Shown: positions 10,897-19,813, counted from the stretch's first letter. The stretch is DNA of 55,115 nt from Terribacillus saccharophilus (GCF_002272745.1 NZ_NPBD01000020.1:1-55115), one strand, 5' to 3'. A program made the numbers and translations. The notes: a model not told the origin generated them from the sequence alone.

Positions 10897-11811
10897 TTAT
10901 TGCAGCAGATAAAGCACATAGCAGGCGATACCATAGAAACTTAACACTACGCACTCGCCCAAACCCGCCTTGCGTCGATTGCTCTTCGCTACTCGGGAAG
11001 GGGTTGCTGCAGAAGCAGGAGCCTTGTTCTTCATAAGATGCTTCACCAGATCCTGTTTCATTGCAGTGGCGGTAGTATACTTGCCTGACAATGCCTTCTC
11101 CAAAATGGGCCGTAGTTTTTCAGCACGGGAGAGCGCCTTTCGTATAGTGGATTTCGGCGTGTCTCCTTTTGGAAATCTTCCGCCATTCATTATTTCCAAG
11201 GCTGTCATAGCAAGAGCGAATAAATCATATGTGGGTTCTGCTTTCCTGCTTCCCATACCCCAGTGGCCACGGTCATAAAACTCGGTATATTCCTTAATTG
11301 AACGGCCTAATTGGGTTGTTCCTCCTACATCTACCCATCGGAGCCGGACAGGATTTTCACTGACTACCAGATTATCTAGCTTCAAATCACCAAAAACCCA
11401 TCCTGCCTGATGGAGATAATCCAGATCCTCCAGCAGACTCAGCAGCAATACCGGAAGCCACTCCACTCCTCTAGCCTTTATGTATGTATCAAGTCTGCTT
11501 CCCTGGATATACTCCATCACATAAAAGGTATACAGCTGGCCGCTCGGACTAACATAGTCATCTGTATCAAACAAACAAGGTCCTAGGAAATGTCCCCGGA
11601 CCTTTTTCAGCGATTGCAGTACGTTCATTTCCATCGTCATCGAGGTACGCTTATCACTGATTTTCAAGGCGGCATCGACGCCGTTTCTTTTTGTCAGATA
11701 AACAGTGCCGATTGCACCGCTGCCAAGTTTTCGTATCAGTGGATAGTTTCCATTATGCCATTTGCCCGTTAAACGGATGCCTGCATGTAAATCAGCTGCC
11801 GAATTCTTCAT
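10897..11811 (-). CDS. yabT: Membrane-anchored Ser/Thr kinase, YabT family
   Basis: Hanks-type kinase; in B. subtilis YabT is a septum-located, DNA-activated kinase acting on RecA and other proteins during early sporulation. From the ATG at 11811 (304 aa) it shows a glycine loop (KLGSGAIGTVYL, 28-39), a putative ATP lysine Lys50, catalytic loop FGDLKLDN (140-147, HRD changed to FGD) and metal motif DVGG (161-164, in place of DFG), as in B. subtilis YabT. A lysine/arginine-rich linker leads to a C-terminal hydrophobic segment of about 20 residues. The frame remains open 34 codons further upstream inside yabS. The chosen start matches homologs but has only a weak ribosome binding site, suggesting coupling to yabS (20-nt overlap). 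Confidence 0.9.
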   Translation of the reverse strand: MKNSAADLHAGIRLTGKWHNGNYPLIRKLGSGAIGTVYLTKRNGVDAALKISDKRTSMTMEMNVLQSLKKVRGHFLGPCLFDTDDYVSPSGQLYTFYVMEYIQGSRLDTYIKARGVEWLPVLLLSLLEDLDYLHQAGWVFGDLKLDNLVVSENPVRLRWVDVGGTTQLGRSIKEYTEFYDRGHWGMGSRKAEPTYDLFALAMTALEIMNGGRFPKGDTPKSTIRKALSRAEKLRPILEKALSGKYTTATAMKQDLVKHLMKNKAPASAATPSRVAKSNRRKAGLGECVVLSFYGIACYVLYLLQ

Positions 11812-12526
11812 ATTCGGTAATCCCGTCTGTACGCTTTGGCAGTGATTGGCGGCTGAATTCATGAATTGCTTCCCGCAGCGCAGGCCCTGTCGGCGTGACT
11901 CCGCCTGTAGCAAGCTTCGGGAATACAGAAGACACGTTTTCCAGGCGCTCTGTCCACTCCATTACTTTGACAGCAGGGTCCCTTTTCCCCGGGAAACCAA
12001 GTATGGCAAACTTGTTGTTGCCAAGACGTGCATTCATACTAATCGAAAGATCGATTAATGCTTCTTTCACGACAGGAAGCTTATGGTGCATGCTGGCACT
12101 TGTATCTACAAGTATAAGCACTTCCAGATTAGCCGTTTCACTTATCTCTTCAACGACCTCTAGTACATCTCCTCTTTTTTCCGGCGGCAAATCGTCCAAT
12201 GTATTACCTGGGCCCAAGATTTGCTTTAGTTCCCGATTAACGACCCCCTCGATCGTTTGGGTCATTGCCTGTTTTGTTACCATTTGGACTGTCTCTGTCA
12301 AAGCTTGCTTATAGATTAACTGACTGACACCGCCTCCAGCTTTTGCAATATTCTCCACTTCATCGAGGCTAAGTGAATGTTCCGTATGTCCTTCTTCCAG
12401 AATACCGATTACATTTACCGTAATATGTTGGGCATTAGCCAAGGCAGCGACCGCTGCTGGGTCTTCGCCGCGGTTGGAGCATCCATCTGTGATCAGCAGG
12501 ATCTGTTTCAGCGTACTCGGTTTCAT
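11792..12526 (-). CDS. yabS: VWA-domain protein YabS
   Basis: Conserved protein of unknown role found between spoIIE and yabT in sporeformers. Two von Willebrand A-like segments are visible in 244 residues: an N-terminal ILLITDGCSNRG and a second with a MIDAS-like DTSAS (141-145). Its genes lie in the spoIIE-yabS-yabT order, so a partner or substrate role for the YabT kinase is often suspected; this is inference. Confidence 0.85.
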   Translation of the reverse strand: MKPSTLKQILLITDGCSNRGEDPAAVAALANAQHITVNVIGILEEGHTEHSLSLDEVENIAKAGGGVSQLIYKQALTETVQMVTKQAMTQTIEGVVNRELKQILGPGNTLDDLPPEKRGDVLEVVEEISETANLEVLILVDTSASMHHKLPVVKEALIDLSISMNARLGNNKFAILGFPGKRDPAVKVMEWTERLENVSSVFPKLATGGVTPTGPALREAIHEFSRQSLPKRTDGITEYEEFGS

Positions 12527-12590
12527 CGTTATCCCTCTTCTCCATTCGTTATCTCCATCATCGACGGGAAAGAGAGATAATATACGTTCG

Positions 12591-15047
12591 CTATGCCTCC
12601 TTCACTTTGTTTTTATAAGTAGGAATGGATGCCCAATCCGGCATGTTGCGATCAATTGCTGCCACCATGACTGTCATATCATCCTCTATCTCTCCTGCCT
12701 GGCGAACAACCTCTTCCAGGAGCAGATCAGCCATTTCCTGCGGCACGGTAGTCTTCATTTCCTTGATCTTTCGTTTCAGCCATATATCCATGTTCTCAAC
12801 GTGCCGCGGGGCTTCGAAAATTCCGTCACTCATCATGACGAGCAAGTCCCCTGGCTGGAGCTGCTCCTGGACGACGTCCACCTCCAGATCCTGTACAATG
12901 CCGATCGGTAAGTTACCAGACTCTATTTTAAGGACCTGATCACCGCGCTTGATGAAGCTTGGTGTCGATCCGATCTTAAGGAATTGGACTGCTGCGTCAT
13001 GCAAATCAATGACTGCAAGATCCAATGTTGCGAATATCTCTTCGTTGGAGCGAAGCGAGAGGATCGAATTGATTGATTTGATTGCCACTTCTTCTCTGAT
13101 TCCTGACTGCAGAATCTGCTGAAGCAGCCGTAATGTCTCGGTGCTTTCCTCATGTGCTCTGTCTCCATTGCCCATACCATCACTAATTGCAATCGCGTAC
13201 TTGCCCGCCCCTAGTTCGATCGTGGAAAAACTGTCTCCCGACACGAACCCCCCACCTTTTGCCGCATGTGCAACACCTGTATCCACAACGAATTTCTTAA
13301 TAGAAGAGAACGCTAGGAAACAGGACTTATCCGGAAACGGCGCTATTTCTTCCTTCGTTACGACGACAGTCTCCCCCAGAATGTCGGATAAAATAGGGCC
13401 AATCAGCTTCTGCCCCTCGCCATGATATCCTTGTATGGATACATACATCTCAATATCGATGCTCCCTTTAGTCAGGGCGAATACATCCAGCTTGTCCACG
13501 ACTAAGCCAGCCGCCCGCAAAGCAGCCATCATCTCTACCTCTTGATGTTCATGATTCTCCTTTTCCTTAACGATTTCTTTTGCAAAGTCACCCATTACCT
13601 CAGATACACCGTTAAGCTGATCGGCGACAAAGCGGCGGCTTTCCTGCACTTGCCGTCGCAGCATCTGATTAGCTTGATGGAAACTCAGCTCATGCTTCAT
13701 CGTTTCAATCACTTTCTTTGATTTGACACAGTGGGATTCCAGATTCCGCTCTAGCAGCTTATTCGGCGGTCCTCCATCCTCCATATCCTCCTTAAGACTC
13801 TCCATTAATTGATAGGTACGATCAAACTGCTGCGCCCCCCAGCAGCGATCTTTTTTAAAGCACAACTGACACGTCTGTTCTGTAACATTGCCAAGCAGAA
13901 AATCAGTCTCTCGATTCCGCACATCTTCTGCAGCCCGATCAGGCGTGGCGAAGCTTTTCGCTAATGCATCGAAAACATTGGAGAACTGCTGCACACGATT
14001 AGCCGTAACATCGCGTACTTTTTGCAGATATTGCTCCTGTTCTTGGGCTTGCTCAGTAGTACCAGGAACGAAGCGGGACATACGCCGGATCCAGCTGTCC
14101 GGCGTCAAAACGAGCAGCAGAATACTAATAGCCGATGCAAGCAAGGATGGATACACCTCCTGCATACCTTGCTCCTGCCCATAAACACCGATAAGTAAAG
14201 TACCTATTATGAGACCTATGCTCACCCCAAATTTCTTCCCATCCTTTAATAAGCCGCCAAGCAAACCAGCAAAGGCTAATAGACTCATTTCATAGAGGCT
14301 GGCGACATTGGCAAGACTGAGGATCAAGCCGGCAACCACACCAACAGTCGACCCCATTGCCGCACCGCCGATCAAAGCCAGCAGCAAAACAAAGTAGCGG
14401 GAGAATATCTGTTCAACACCGGCCCCTTGTATTTGCCAGCCGATCGTGCCGGTCAGTACCGAGGCGAGCAAAATGATCAAGCAGACTATCTCTTCATTCT
14501 TTAATGCCGGATAATATCTTTTAATGGATAATAACGGAATGCTTTGCATAAAGATGATAAAGAGTACAGAACCAAGAATTCCTTCGACACCGATCATCAT
14601 CCAGTCAAAGCTGGACAAGGTACTTTCATAAGAGAGTGCCAGCATCCTCGGGAGGGAACTTGCCAGAAAGACGAGTACAGCCATGACCCGAATTTGATGC
14701 GGTATCCTTTTACAAAGCAGAGCTAAGAAGTAAAGGACGAATGCAGCACCTGCTATATAAAGACCATGTGACCAATGATAGGTACTTGCTCCAGCGACTG
14801 TTGCCAATGTGATCTGCACCATCCTTTTCCTTCTTGTCAGCCAGATGGATGCCAGAAATGCTACAGCAAATGGGGAAACAGTAGTCAGTACTACAGCCCG
14901 TCCAAGTAAGAAGCCTACTAAAGCCAAAAGCCATGCTTTCTCTATTAATAGAAGTTTCGCCAGATCGAACCCCTTCTTCTTCCAATTTTCCAACCGCTTC
15001 TGCTCCACTCCATAGATGCCCCATTTCTTTCTTGATACTGTCTCCAT
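12591..15047 (-). CDS. spoIIE: Stage II sporulation protein E (PP2C phosphatase)
   Basis: Septal membrane phosphatase that dephosphorylates SpoIIAA-P, releasing sigma-F in the forespore, and interacts with FtsZ. The roughly 818-aa protein has an N-terminal block of about ten membrane segments (about residues 30-320), a central region with CQLCFKKDRC, and a C-terminal PP2C domain with the metal aspartates in AISDGMGNG and MMSDGIFEAP. Strong identity to B. subtilis SpoIIE is evident in the last 300 residues. The start is uncertain: the ATG at 15047 matches homologs but GGAG is about 11 nt away; a GTG at 15059 or the ATG at 15071 are alternatives. Confidence 0.96.
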   Translation of the reverse strand: METVSRKKWGIYGVEQKRLENWKKKGFDLAKLLLIEKAWLLALVGFLLGRAVVLTTVSPFAVAFLASIWLTRRKRMVQITLATVAGASTYHWSHGLYIAGAAFVLYFLALLCKRIPHQIRVMAVLVFLASSLPRMLALSYESTLSSFDWMMIGVEGILGSVLFIIFMQSIPLLSIKRYYPALKNEEIVCLIILLASVLTGTIGWQIQGAGVEQIFSRYFVLLLALIGGAAMGSTVGVVAGLILSLANVASLYEMSLLAFAGLLGGLLKDGKKFGVSIGLIIGTLLIGVYGQEQGMQEVYPSLLASAISILLLVLTPDSWIRRMSRFVPGTTEQAQEQEQYLQKVRDVTANRVQQFSNVFDALAKSFATPDRAAEDVRNRETDFLLGNVTEQTCQLCFKKDRCWGAQQFDRTYQLMESLKEDMEDGGPPNKLLERNLESHCVKSKKVIETMKHELSFHQANQMLRRQVQESRRFVADQLNGVSEVMGDFAKEIVKEKENHEHQEVEMMAALRAAGLVVDKLDVFALTKGSIDIEMYVSIQGYHGEGQKLIGPILSDILGETVVVTKEEIAPFPDKSCFLAFSSIKKFVVDTGVAHAAKGGGFVSGDSFSTIELGAGKYAIAISDGMGNGDRAHEESTETLRLLQQILQSGIREEVAIKSINSILSLRSNEEIFATLDLAVIDLHDAAVQFLKIGSTPSFIKRGDQVLKIESGNLPIGIVQDLEVDVVQEQLQPGDLLVMMSDGIFEAPRHVENMDIWLKRKIKEMKTTVPQEMADLLLEEVVRQAGEIEDDMTVMVAAIDRNMPDWASIPTYKNKVKEA

Positions 15048-15136
15048 TTCATTGAACACTCCTATCCTCATATTTACCGAGGGTCTGTGTACATACTATG
15101 GTAATCCCCGGGACAAACTCTTATTTGAATATAGTC

Positions 15137-15202
15137 ATTTAACCACATCCCGCATTCACAATTTGTCAAAAGAACCGAGCATGACCTTAAAACATTTCGA
15201 CT
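15137..15202 (-). promoter_or_regulatory. Candidate Spo0A-controlled promoter of spoIIE
   Basis: On the minus strand TTGACA (15164-15169) is followed, after an unusual 21-bp spacer, by TTAAAT (15137-15142). Spo0A-activated sigma-A promoters such as those of spoIIE and spoIIG in B. subtilis are known for this over-long spacing. A Spo0A-box-like AGTCGAA (15196-15202; consensus TGNCGAA) lies upstream and a second, weaker TGACAAA overlaps the -35. The rest of the 15048-15439 gap holds the promoter and operator of the divergent marR gene. Confidence 0.45.
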
Positions 15203-15353
15203 TAATCCCATACCTTCTCACCGGCTTCAACACAGCTTGGACAGCATAAGCTTTTTTGCGGCAATTTTCCCTGTCGTAATAGGCTCGGGTTCCGTAAGTC
15301 TTGTCAGAAAACTTTTATTTTTTATAGGAAGCGTTTTCCATAAAACTTCGATA

Positions 15354-15381
15354 TTGCTTTTTTTAAAAAGAGGAGTAGAAT
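15354..15381 (+). promoter_or_regulatory. Sigma-A promoter of the marR-exporter pair
   Basis: TTGCTT (15354-15359), a 16-nt spacer and TAGAAT (15376-15381). The predicted start site lies just before the palindromic operator at 15397. Confidence 0.6.
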
Positions 15382-15396
15382 AGTTCCTACTGAAAC

Positions 15397-15412
15397 AGTT
15401 CGCATGCGAACT
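15397..15412. promoter_or_regulatory. Perfect 16-bp palindrome, probable MarR operator
   Basis: AGTTCGCA/TGCGAACT is a gap-free palindrome placed immediately downstream of the predicted transcription start and 28 bp before the regulator gene. Position, symmetry and length fit an autoregulatory site for the MarR-type repressor encoded next to it. Confidence 0.65.
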
Positions 15413-15439
15413 ATTTTTTTTGTTGAGGGGATGACAACT

Positions 15440-15886
15440 TTGACTGATGAGGAAAAAATCAGCCAAGTGATCCAATCGTTTCGATGTCTGAATCAAGCTT
15501 TCCACAAGCAATTTTGGCATAATGCTGATCAATTGGGTGTGACTGTCGTTCAGCTGCACATCCTTAAAGTATTAGCGGACGAGCCTGGAACTGGCTTGAA
15601 CGATCTTGCCCATAAGGTGAATGCGAGCAAGAGTACAGTAAGCGAAACGGTGGAAAGGCTTGTACAAGCTGAATTGGTGAAACGAGAGCGCTCGACACAC
15701 GACCGCCGCGCAATCGTTCTGTCACTAACTCCAAAGGGACTGGAGCAGAAAAAGACAGCCTACCGAACCTATTTGCAAAGATTGGGGAACATTTCAGACT
15801 TCAGCACGGAAGAAGTTGAGACATTATTGTCTCTTCACAGCCGTTTGCTACAAAAGATAACAACTCAAGGAGATGAAACAACATGA
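15440..15886 (+). CDS. MarR-family transcriptional regulator
   Basis: A winged-helix repressor of about 148 aa. The DNA-binding core reads NDLAHKVNASKSTVSETVERLVQAELV, with the typical wing RSTHDRRAIVLSLTPKG. The start codon is taken as TTG (15440), nine bases after TTGAGGGG; an in-frame ATG at 15431 touches the same Shine-Dalgarno and is less likely. It overlaps the exporter gene by 4 nt, so the two form one operon. By analogy with many MarR-MFS pairs it probably represses the operon until an efflux substrate binds; the ligand is unknown. Confidence 0.9.
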   Translation: MTDEEKISQVIQSFRCLNQAFHKQFWHNADQLGVTVVQLHILKVLADEPGTGLNDLAHKVNASKSTVSETVERLVQAELVKRERSTHDRRAIVLSLTPKGLEQKKTAYRTYLQRLGNISDFSTEEVETLLSLHSRLLQKITTQGDETT

Positions 15887-17385
15887 AAGATCGTTCCGCC
15901 TATGTTAGTCCGGAAACGTTAACCAGAGGTCCGATCGTCGCCATCTTGGTTCTAGGTGCATTCGTAGCTATCCTAAACCAGACACTTATGAACATTGCAT
16001 TACCTGTCATGATGGTAGATTTGGACATAGAAGAAAATTCAGCTCAATGGCTGACAACAGCATTTATGCTCGTAAACGGTATTTTAATTCCGATTACCGC
16101 TTTCTTTATGGAAAGATTCACAACTCGTAAGCTATTTATCACTGCAATGAGCCTGTTCGCAATCGGAACACTTATTTGTGGAGTCGGACCTGACTTTACA
16201 ACAATCTTAATCGGCCGTATTGTACAAGCAGCCGGCGCTGGTATCATGATGCCTTTACTATTTAATACTGTATTGAGCTTGTACCCAATTGAAAAACGAG
16301 GCAGCGCAATGGGTGTCATCGGTCTAGCGATGATGTTCGCACCTGCAATCGGACCTACACTTTCAGGTTTTGTAGTCGAGCACGTATCATGGAGATGGTT
16401 ATTCTTCATTATCTTGCCAATTGCTATCATCGATATCATTCTTGCAGTATTCATCCTGCGAAATGTAACGAAAACACAGAAATCATCTGTTGATGTCTTA
16501 TCCGTCATCCTGTCTACTATCGGATTTGGTGGCTTGCTGTATGGCTTTAGTGTTGCCGGAGATAAAGGCTGGGATTCCGCACCGGTTATCACTACACTTG
16601 TAGTCGGTGGTATATCCTTACTCATCTTTATCATCCGACAATTGACAATCAAAAAACCAATGCTCGAGTTCCGTGTATTCAAATACTGGATGTTCTCTTT
16701 ATCGACTACAATCAACGTCGTTATTACAATGGCTATGTTTGCAGCGATGCTATTGATTCCGATTTTCACACAGAATATGCTTGGTTATTCACCGCTTAAA
16801 TCAGGTCTATTGCTATTGCCTGGTGCACTAGTTTCTGCGATCATGTCGCCGATTACTGGTAAATTGTTTGATAAGATTGGTGCTCGCCCGCTTGCATTGA
16901 TCGGACTATTGATTACAACAATCACAACCTACTTCCTAAGTACGTTGACTATTGATACAACTTACACGTATATGATGACTGTCTATACTTTCCGTATGAT
17001 CGGTGTATCTATGGTTATGATGCCAATCATGACAGCTGGTTTGAATCAGCTTCCTAAACGGTATTACGCTCACGGTACAGCAATGGCGAACACACTTCGT
17101 CAAATGGCCGGTGCAATCGGTACTGCATTGCTAGTTACAGTGTTCTCTACTCAATCAAAAGATCACGTTACAGACCTAATTACGTCTGGTACACCACAGC
17201 AGCAAGCAACATTGCTTGGTTCCATCGAAGGTATCAACGATGCTTTCTGGATTGCAACGCTTATCGCAGCAGTTGGTTTCATCCTTTCCTTCTTCCTGAA
17301 AAAGGTTCGTCCTGCAGATGAGATTGAACAGGAACAATCAACAGCTAATACAACACCAGTCGGAAAACCTTCCGAAACGAATTAA
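15883..17385 (+). CDS. DHA2-family MFS multidrug exporter (14 TM)
   Basis: A 500-aa drug:proton antiporter of the EmrB/QacA type. It has fourteen predicted hydrophobic segments, the early conserved LNQTLMNIALPVMM segment in TM1 and the GR...AAGAGIMMPLL region that marks the family (antiporter motif C-like stretch GPTLSGFV). It overlaps marR (ATGA) and has a good AAGGAGATG ribosome binding site. It is on the strand opposite to the conserved backbone and has no counterpart at this place in B. subtilis, so it is likely an acquired resistance cassette. Exact substrates cannot be read from sequence. Confidence 0.93.
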   Translation: MKDRSAYVSPETLTRGPIVAILVLGAFVAILNQTLMNIALPVMMVDLDIEENSAQWLTTAFMLVNGILIPITAFFMERFTTRKLFITAMSLFAIGTLICGVGPDFTTILIGRIVQAAGAGIMMPLLFNTVLSLYPIEKRGSAMGVIGLAMMFAPAIGPTLSGFVVEHVSWRWLFFIILPIAIIDIILAVFILRNVTKTQKSSVDVLSVILSTIGFGGLLYGFSVAGDKGWDSAPVITTLVVGGISLLIFIIRQLTIKKPMLEFRVFKYWMFSLSTTINVVITMAMFAAMLLIPIFTQNMLGYSPLKSGLLLLPGALVSAIMSPITGKLFDKIGARPLALIGLLITTITTYFLSTLTIDTTYTYMMTVYTFRMIGVSMVMMPIMTAGLNQLPKRYYAHGTAMANTLRQMAGAIGTALLVTVFSTQSKDHVTDLITSGTPQQQATLLGSIEGINDAFWIATLIAAVGFILSFFLKKVRPADEIEQEQSTANTTPVGKPSETN

Positions 17386-17390
17386 TAGAA

Positions 17391-17421
17391 AAACCTGCAT
17401 CCATAATGGATGCAGGTTTTT
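17391..17421. terminator. Bidirectional terminator between the exporter and the phosphatase
   Basis: A 12-bp stem (AACCTGCATCCA / TGGATGCAGGTT, 3-nt loop) flanked by A-run and T-run, serving both convergent genes. Confidence 0.85.
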
Positions 17422-17991
17422 TTATATATTAGCCAGATGTTCGGAAAGGTTATAATCATGTACTTTCCACTTTTCCTCGATAAACTGAATATTGCTCAAG
17501 CAAGCGTTAACTAAATGTGTGTTCTCTGTATCAATTTCTCCATTAGAAATAGTAGATAGGATTGCCGATATCACGGCCCCATGACAAACGAGCAGCACCT
17601 TCTTATCACCATACTTCGCATTCACATCCTGCAAAGCCAGCATAACCCGTTTCACTAGGTCCTCCCATGATTCCATACCAGGGAAGTCCCAGCTAGGATA
17701 CTTTGCCTCCCGCTCTGCCCGCGTCAATCCCTCTGCCTCACCAAAACCTCTTTCGACGAAACCTTCCATCTCTACAAGCGGCAGCTGTAATGCTTCATTA
17801 AGAATATCTGCTGTCTTTCTGGCCCGTTTCATCGGACTTGCTACAATCAGGTCAAAATCACTTCCGGCAAGAAAATCACGGGTAGCCTGCGCCTGTCTTA
17901 TTCCTCTTTCATTCAGCGGTATATCTGTGCTTCCTTGTACTTTTCCTAGCTTATTCCAATCCGTTTCTCCATGCCTGACAAGACAAATCAT
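17422..17991 (-). CDS. Histidine phosphatase family protein (phosphoglycerate mutase-like)
   Basis: A 189-aa member of the branch-1 histidine phosphatases. It begins with the phospho-histidine motif LVRHGETDWN (RHGET at 6-10), has SPMKRARKTA, a conserved acidic ERGFGEAEG and the second catalytic histidine in VCHGAVISAIL. The substrate cannot be assigned; relatives include PhoE-like broad phosphatases and cobalamin or 2,3-bisphosphoglycerate enzymes. It is not part of the B. subtilis backbone at this position. Confidence 0.88.
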   Translation of the reverse strand: MICLVRHGETDWNKLGKVQGSTDIPLNERGIRQAQATRDFLAGSDFDLIVASPMKRARKTADILNEALQLPLVEMEGFVERGFGEAEGLTRAEREAKYPSWDFPGMESWEDLVKRVMLALQDVNAKYGDKKVLLVCHGAVISAILSTISNGEIDTENTHLVNACLSNIQFIEEKWKVHDYNLSEHLANI

Positions 17992-18065
17992 CCTGATCCC
18001 CTCCCCTAATCTATAGTCCTACTATACCGTATTTTTCCTGCCAGAAGGTATCGATAAATTTATTG

Positions 18066-18094
18066 TTGACATATAGTCCAGGCTATTGTATTAT
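18066..18094 (+). promoter_or_regulatory. Sigma-A promoter of tRNA-Met
   Basis: TTGACA (18066-18071), 17-nt spacer, TATTAT (18089-18094). This is a strong promoter 32 bp upstream of the tRNA gene. Confidence 0.8.
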
Positions 18095-18126
18095 ATTCCT
18101 TGTGCTTCTAAACAATTCATTTATAT

Positions 18127-18200
18127 GGCGGTGTAGCTCAGCTGGCTAGAGCGTACGGTTCATACCCGTGAGGTCGGGGGTTCGATCCCCTCCGCCGCTA
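18127..18200 (+). tRNA. tRNA-Met (CAT), elongator type
   Basis: 74 nt fold into a full cloverleaf: acceptor GGCGGTG, D-stem GCTC/GAGC, anticodon stem-loop with TTCATAC (anticodon CAT), five-base variable region, and T-loop TTCGATC. The 3' CCA is not encoded. The sequence closely matches the trnSL-Met1 gene found after yabR in B. subtilis. Here, however, it lies on the strand opposite to yabR and spoIIE, and no tRNA-Glu follows it. Confidence 0.95.
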
Positions 18201-18205
18201 TCTCA

Positions 18206-18240
18206 AAACAAGGAATGCAATTTGCATTCCTTGTTTTTTT
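18206..18240 (+). terminator. Terminator of tRNA-Met
   Basis: Stem ACAAGGAATGCAA / TTGCATTCCTTGT followed by a T-run, eight bases after the tRNA. Confidence 0.85.
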
Positions 18241-18244
18241 GTGT

Positions 18245-18276
18245 ATAAAAAATCGGATGCTTTTCAGCATCCGATT
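18245..18276 (-). terminator. Terminator of yabR
   Basis: Minus-strand stem AATCGGATGCT / AGCATCCGATT with a 4-nt loop, then TTTTTTA. It sits back to back with the tRNA terminator. Confidence 0.8.
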
Positions 18277-18334
18277 AATCATTTTATATCTTAAGATTTG
18301 CATTTTATCAAATCCCAATATATAGACAGCAAGT

Positions 18335-18751
18335 TTAACCTTTTTTAGCGCCTCTGCCACCACGTTTTGATTCTGTGTGTTTCTTAAGGGACGCAAGACG
18401 GTCCTCTGAATCCTTCAAGAAGCGATTCATTTTTGCCTCAAAATTCTCGGGGCGCTCACGATGACCGCCGCCATGTCCGGAACCTCTATTGTTATTATTA
18501 CGACGTGCTGGTGGCGGATTATCTTTCGCTTTCTTGATTGAAAGTCCAATTTTTCCGTCCTTCTCATTAATAACCTTGACTGTGATCATATCACCAACAG
18601 ACAAATGTTCATTAATGTCTTTCACGTAATTATCGGCAACTTCACTAATATGCACTAGACCAGTAGAACCTCCTGGCAATTCTACGAATGCTCCGAAATT
18701 AGTGATTCCCGTTACCTTACCCTGATACTTGCTGCCTACTTCAATTGACAT
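18335..18751 (-). CDS. yabR: S1-domain RNA-binding protein YabR
   Basis: A 138-aa protein with a complete S1 OB-fold (residues 1-75: GSKYQGKVTGITNFGAFVEL ... KIGLSIKK) and a flexible, basic, Asn/Gly/Arg-rich tail. Relatives (YabR, YugI/GSP13) bind ribosomes or RNA. It follows divIC as in B. subtilis. A GGAGGAGC ribosome binding site precedes the ATG. Confidence 0.92.
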   Translation of the reverse strand: MSIEVGSKYQGKVTGITNFGAFVELPGGSTGLVHISEVADNYVKDINEHLSVGDMITVKVINEKDGKIGLSIKKAKDNPPPARRNNNNRGSGHGGGHRERPENFEAKMNRFLKDSEDRLASLKKHTESKRGGRGAKKG

Positions 18752-18825
18752 AAAAAAAATGCTCCTCCTTAAAGTTTGAAAGAAATATACTTCTTATATA
18801 TTATATAAAAGCTTGGAAAAGGGTG

Positions 18826-19206
18826 TCAATAAGAGGGTTCCTCTTCGGTGATTTTAAAAATGGTTTCACCGTCTTTTGAGTAGAAATAGTTCGTTCTGGC
18901 GATTTCCAGGACATAACTCTTATCGTTCAAAAGTTCGATTTCCTCCTTAAGATCCTCTTCCTTCTTTTTCAAGCTGGCTAACTCTTCCTGCTTCTCTTCA
19001 TATTCTGTCTGCTTAGAAGCATAAACATCACGCTGATGAATATGATAACCTACCATTAAACCAAGCAGAACAACTGCAAAAGCGGCGAACAAGATCAAAC
19101 GCCGAAAGAGTCTTTTCTGTTTTTTCCGCTGCCGTTCTGTATATGCATCGTATTGTCTCGTGTAGCTGGACTCCATCTTCGTTACATTTCGTTTCTTTCT
19201 TGCCAC
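18826..19206 (-). CDS. divIC: Cell division protein DivIC (FtsB-like)
   Basis: Bitopic septal protein that pairs with FtsL and DivIB in the divisome. The 126-aa product has a basic cytoplasmic tail, one TM segment (about 37-55) and a Lys/Glu-rich coiled coil (about 60-95), followed by the conserved YVLEIARTNYFYSKDGE. The GTG at 19206 is chosen because AAGGAGG lies 10 nt upstream and the length then equals B. subtilis DivIC (125 aa). The frame is open 12 codons further. Confidence 0.93.
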   Translation of the reverse strand: MARKKRNVTKMESSYTRQYDAYTERQRKKQKRLFRRLILFAAFAVVLLGLMVGYHIHQRDVYASKQTEYEEKQEELASLKKKEEDLKEEIELLNDKSYVLEIARTNYFYSKDGETIFKITEEEPSY

Positions 19207-19213
19207 GCCATTT

Positions 19214-19813
19214 TTACCTCCTTGCTCTGCGCAGTGAATCAAGTGCTTTCTTTGCTATATTCTTCATTTTACTATAGATACCTGCTAATTTGGAGTAAAT
19301 TTTTCGGTACTTTTTTGGCGTCATTCTCCACACTATACGCCCGATCAGGCGTATAGGATAGAATAGAATTACTAGAACCAACCTTATCAATCTCCATAAA
19401 AGCGTCACTACTCCTCCTATCAGCAGCAGGAGCCCTTGGAGCAACAAACGGATTGGTGTCAGGATAAGTACCTGTAAAATCCGCCTAACGATCAGGATGG
19501 TCCGCCGGATGACACGGATAAGCCATTCGAGCACCCGCCGATAGCTTGTCTGGAACAAAGCTCTATATCCTGCAAATCCACATAACAAAGCTAAAAGAAT
19601 ATAAAAGCGCATTTCCCCCTGATTCACTTGAAACAGCAGGAAAAATAAGAGCAAAGTCTGCAGCAGCCAAAAGCCGCATTCCATGATGTAACGCATAAAA
19701 ACTTGCTTTTTCCAGTGTCGTTCGAATCGGCGGAACGTATCCATGGCTGCACCAAGATAGACCCCGCCGGCAATCATCGACACGATGGTTAGGAATTGGA
19801 CAGTGAGCGTCAT
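19214..19813 (-). CDS. yabQ: Spore cortex biosynthesis membrane protein YabQ
   Basis: Mother-cell membrane protein required for cortex formation in B. subtilis. The 199-aa product has a first TM (MTLTVQFLTIVSMIAGGVYLG), several further hydrophobic segments and a strongly basic C-terminus. It overlaps yabP by 4 nt, keeping the rqcP-yabP-yabQ-divIC order. Confidence 0.93.
   Translation of the reverse strand: MTLTVQFLTIVSMIAGGVYLGAAMDTFRRFERHWKKQVFMRYIMECGFWLLQTLLLFFLLFQVNQGEMRFYILLALLCGFAGYRALFQTSYRRVLEWLIRVIRRTILIVRRILQVLILTPIRLLLQGLLLLIGGVVTLLWRLIRLVLVILFYPIRLIGRIVWRMTPKKYRKIYSKLAGIYSKMKNIAKKALDSLRRARR

Noticed and set aside
16044..16769. 241-codon open frame on the minus strand
   Set aside because: It lies wholly inside the DHA2 exporter gene in antisense; no recognisable domain or ribosome binding site.
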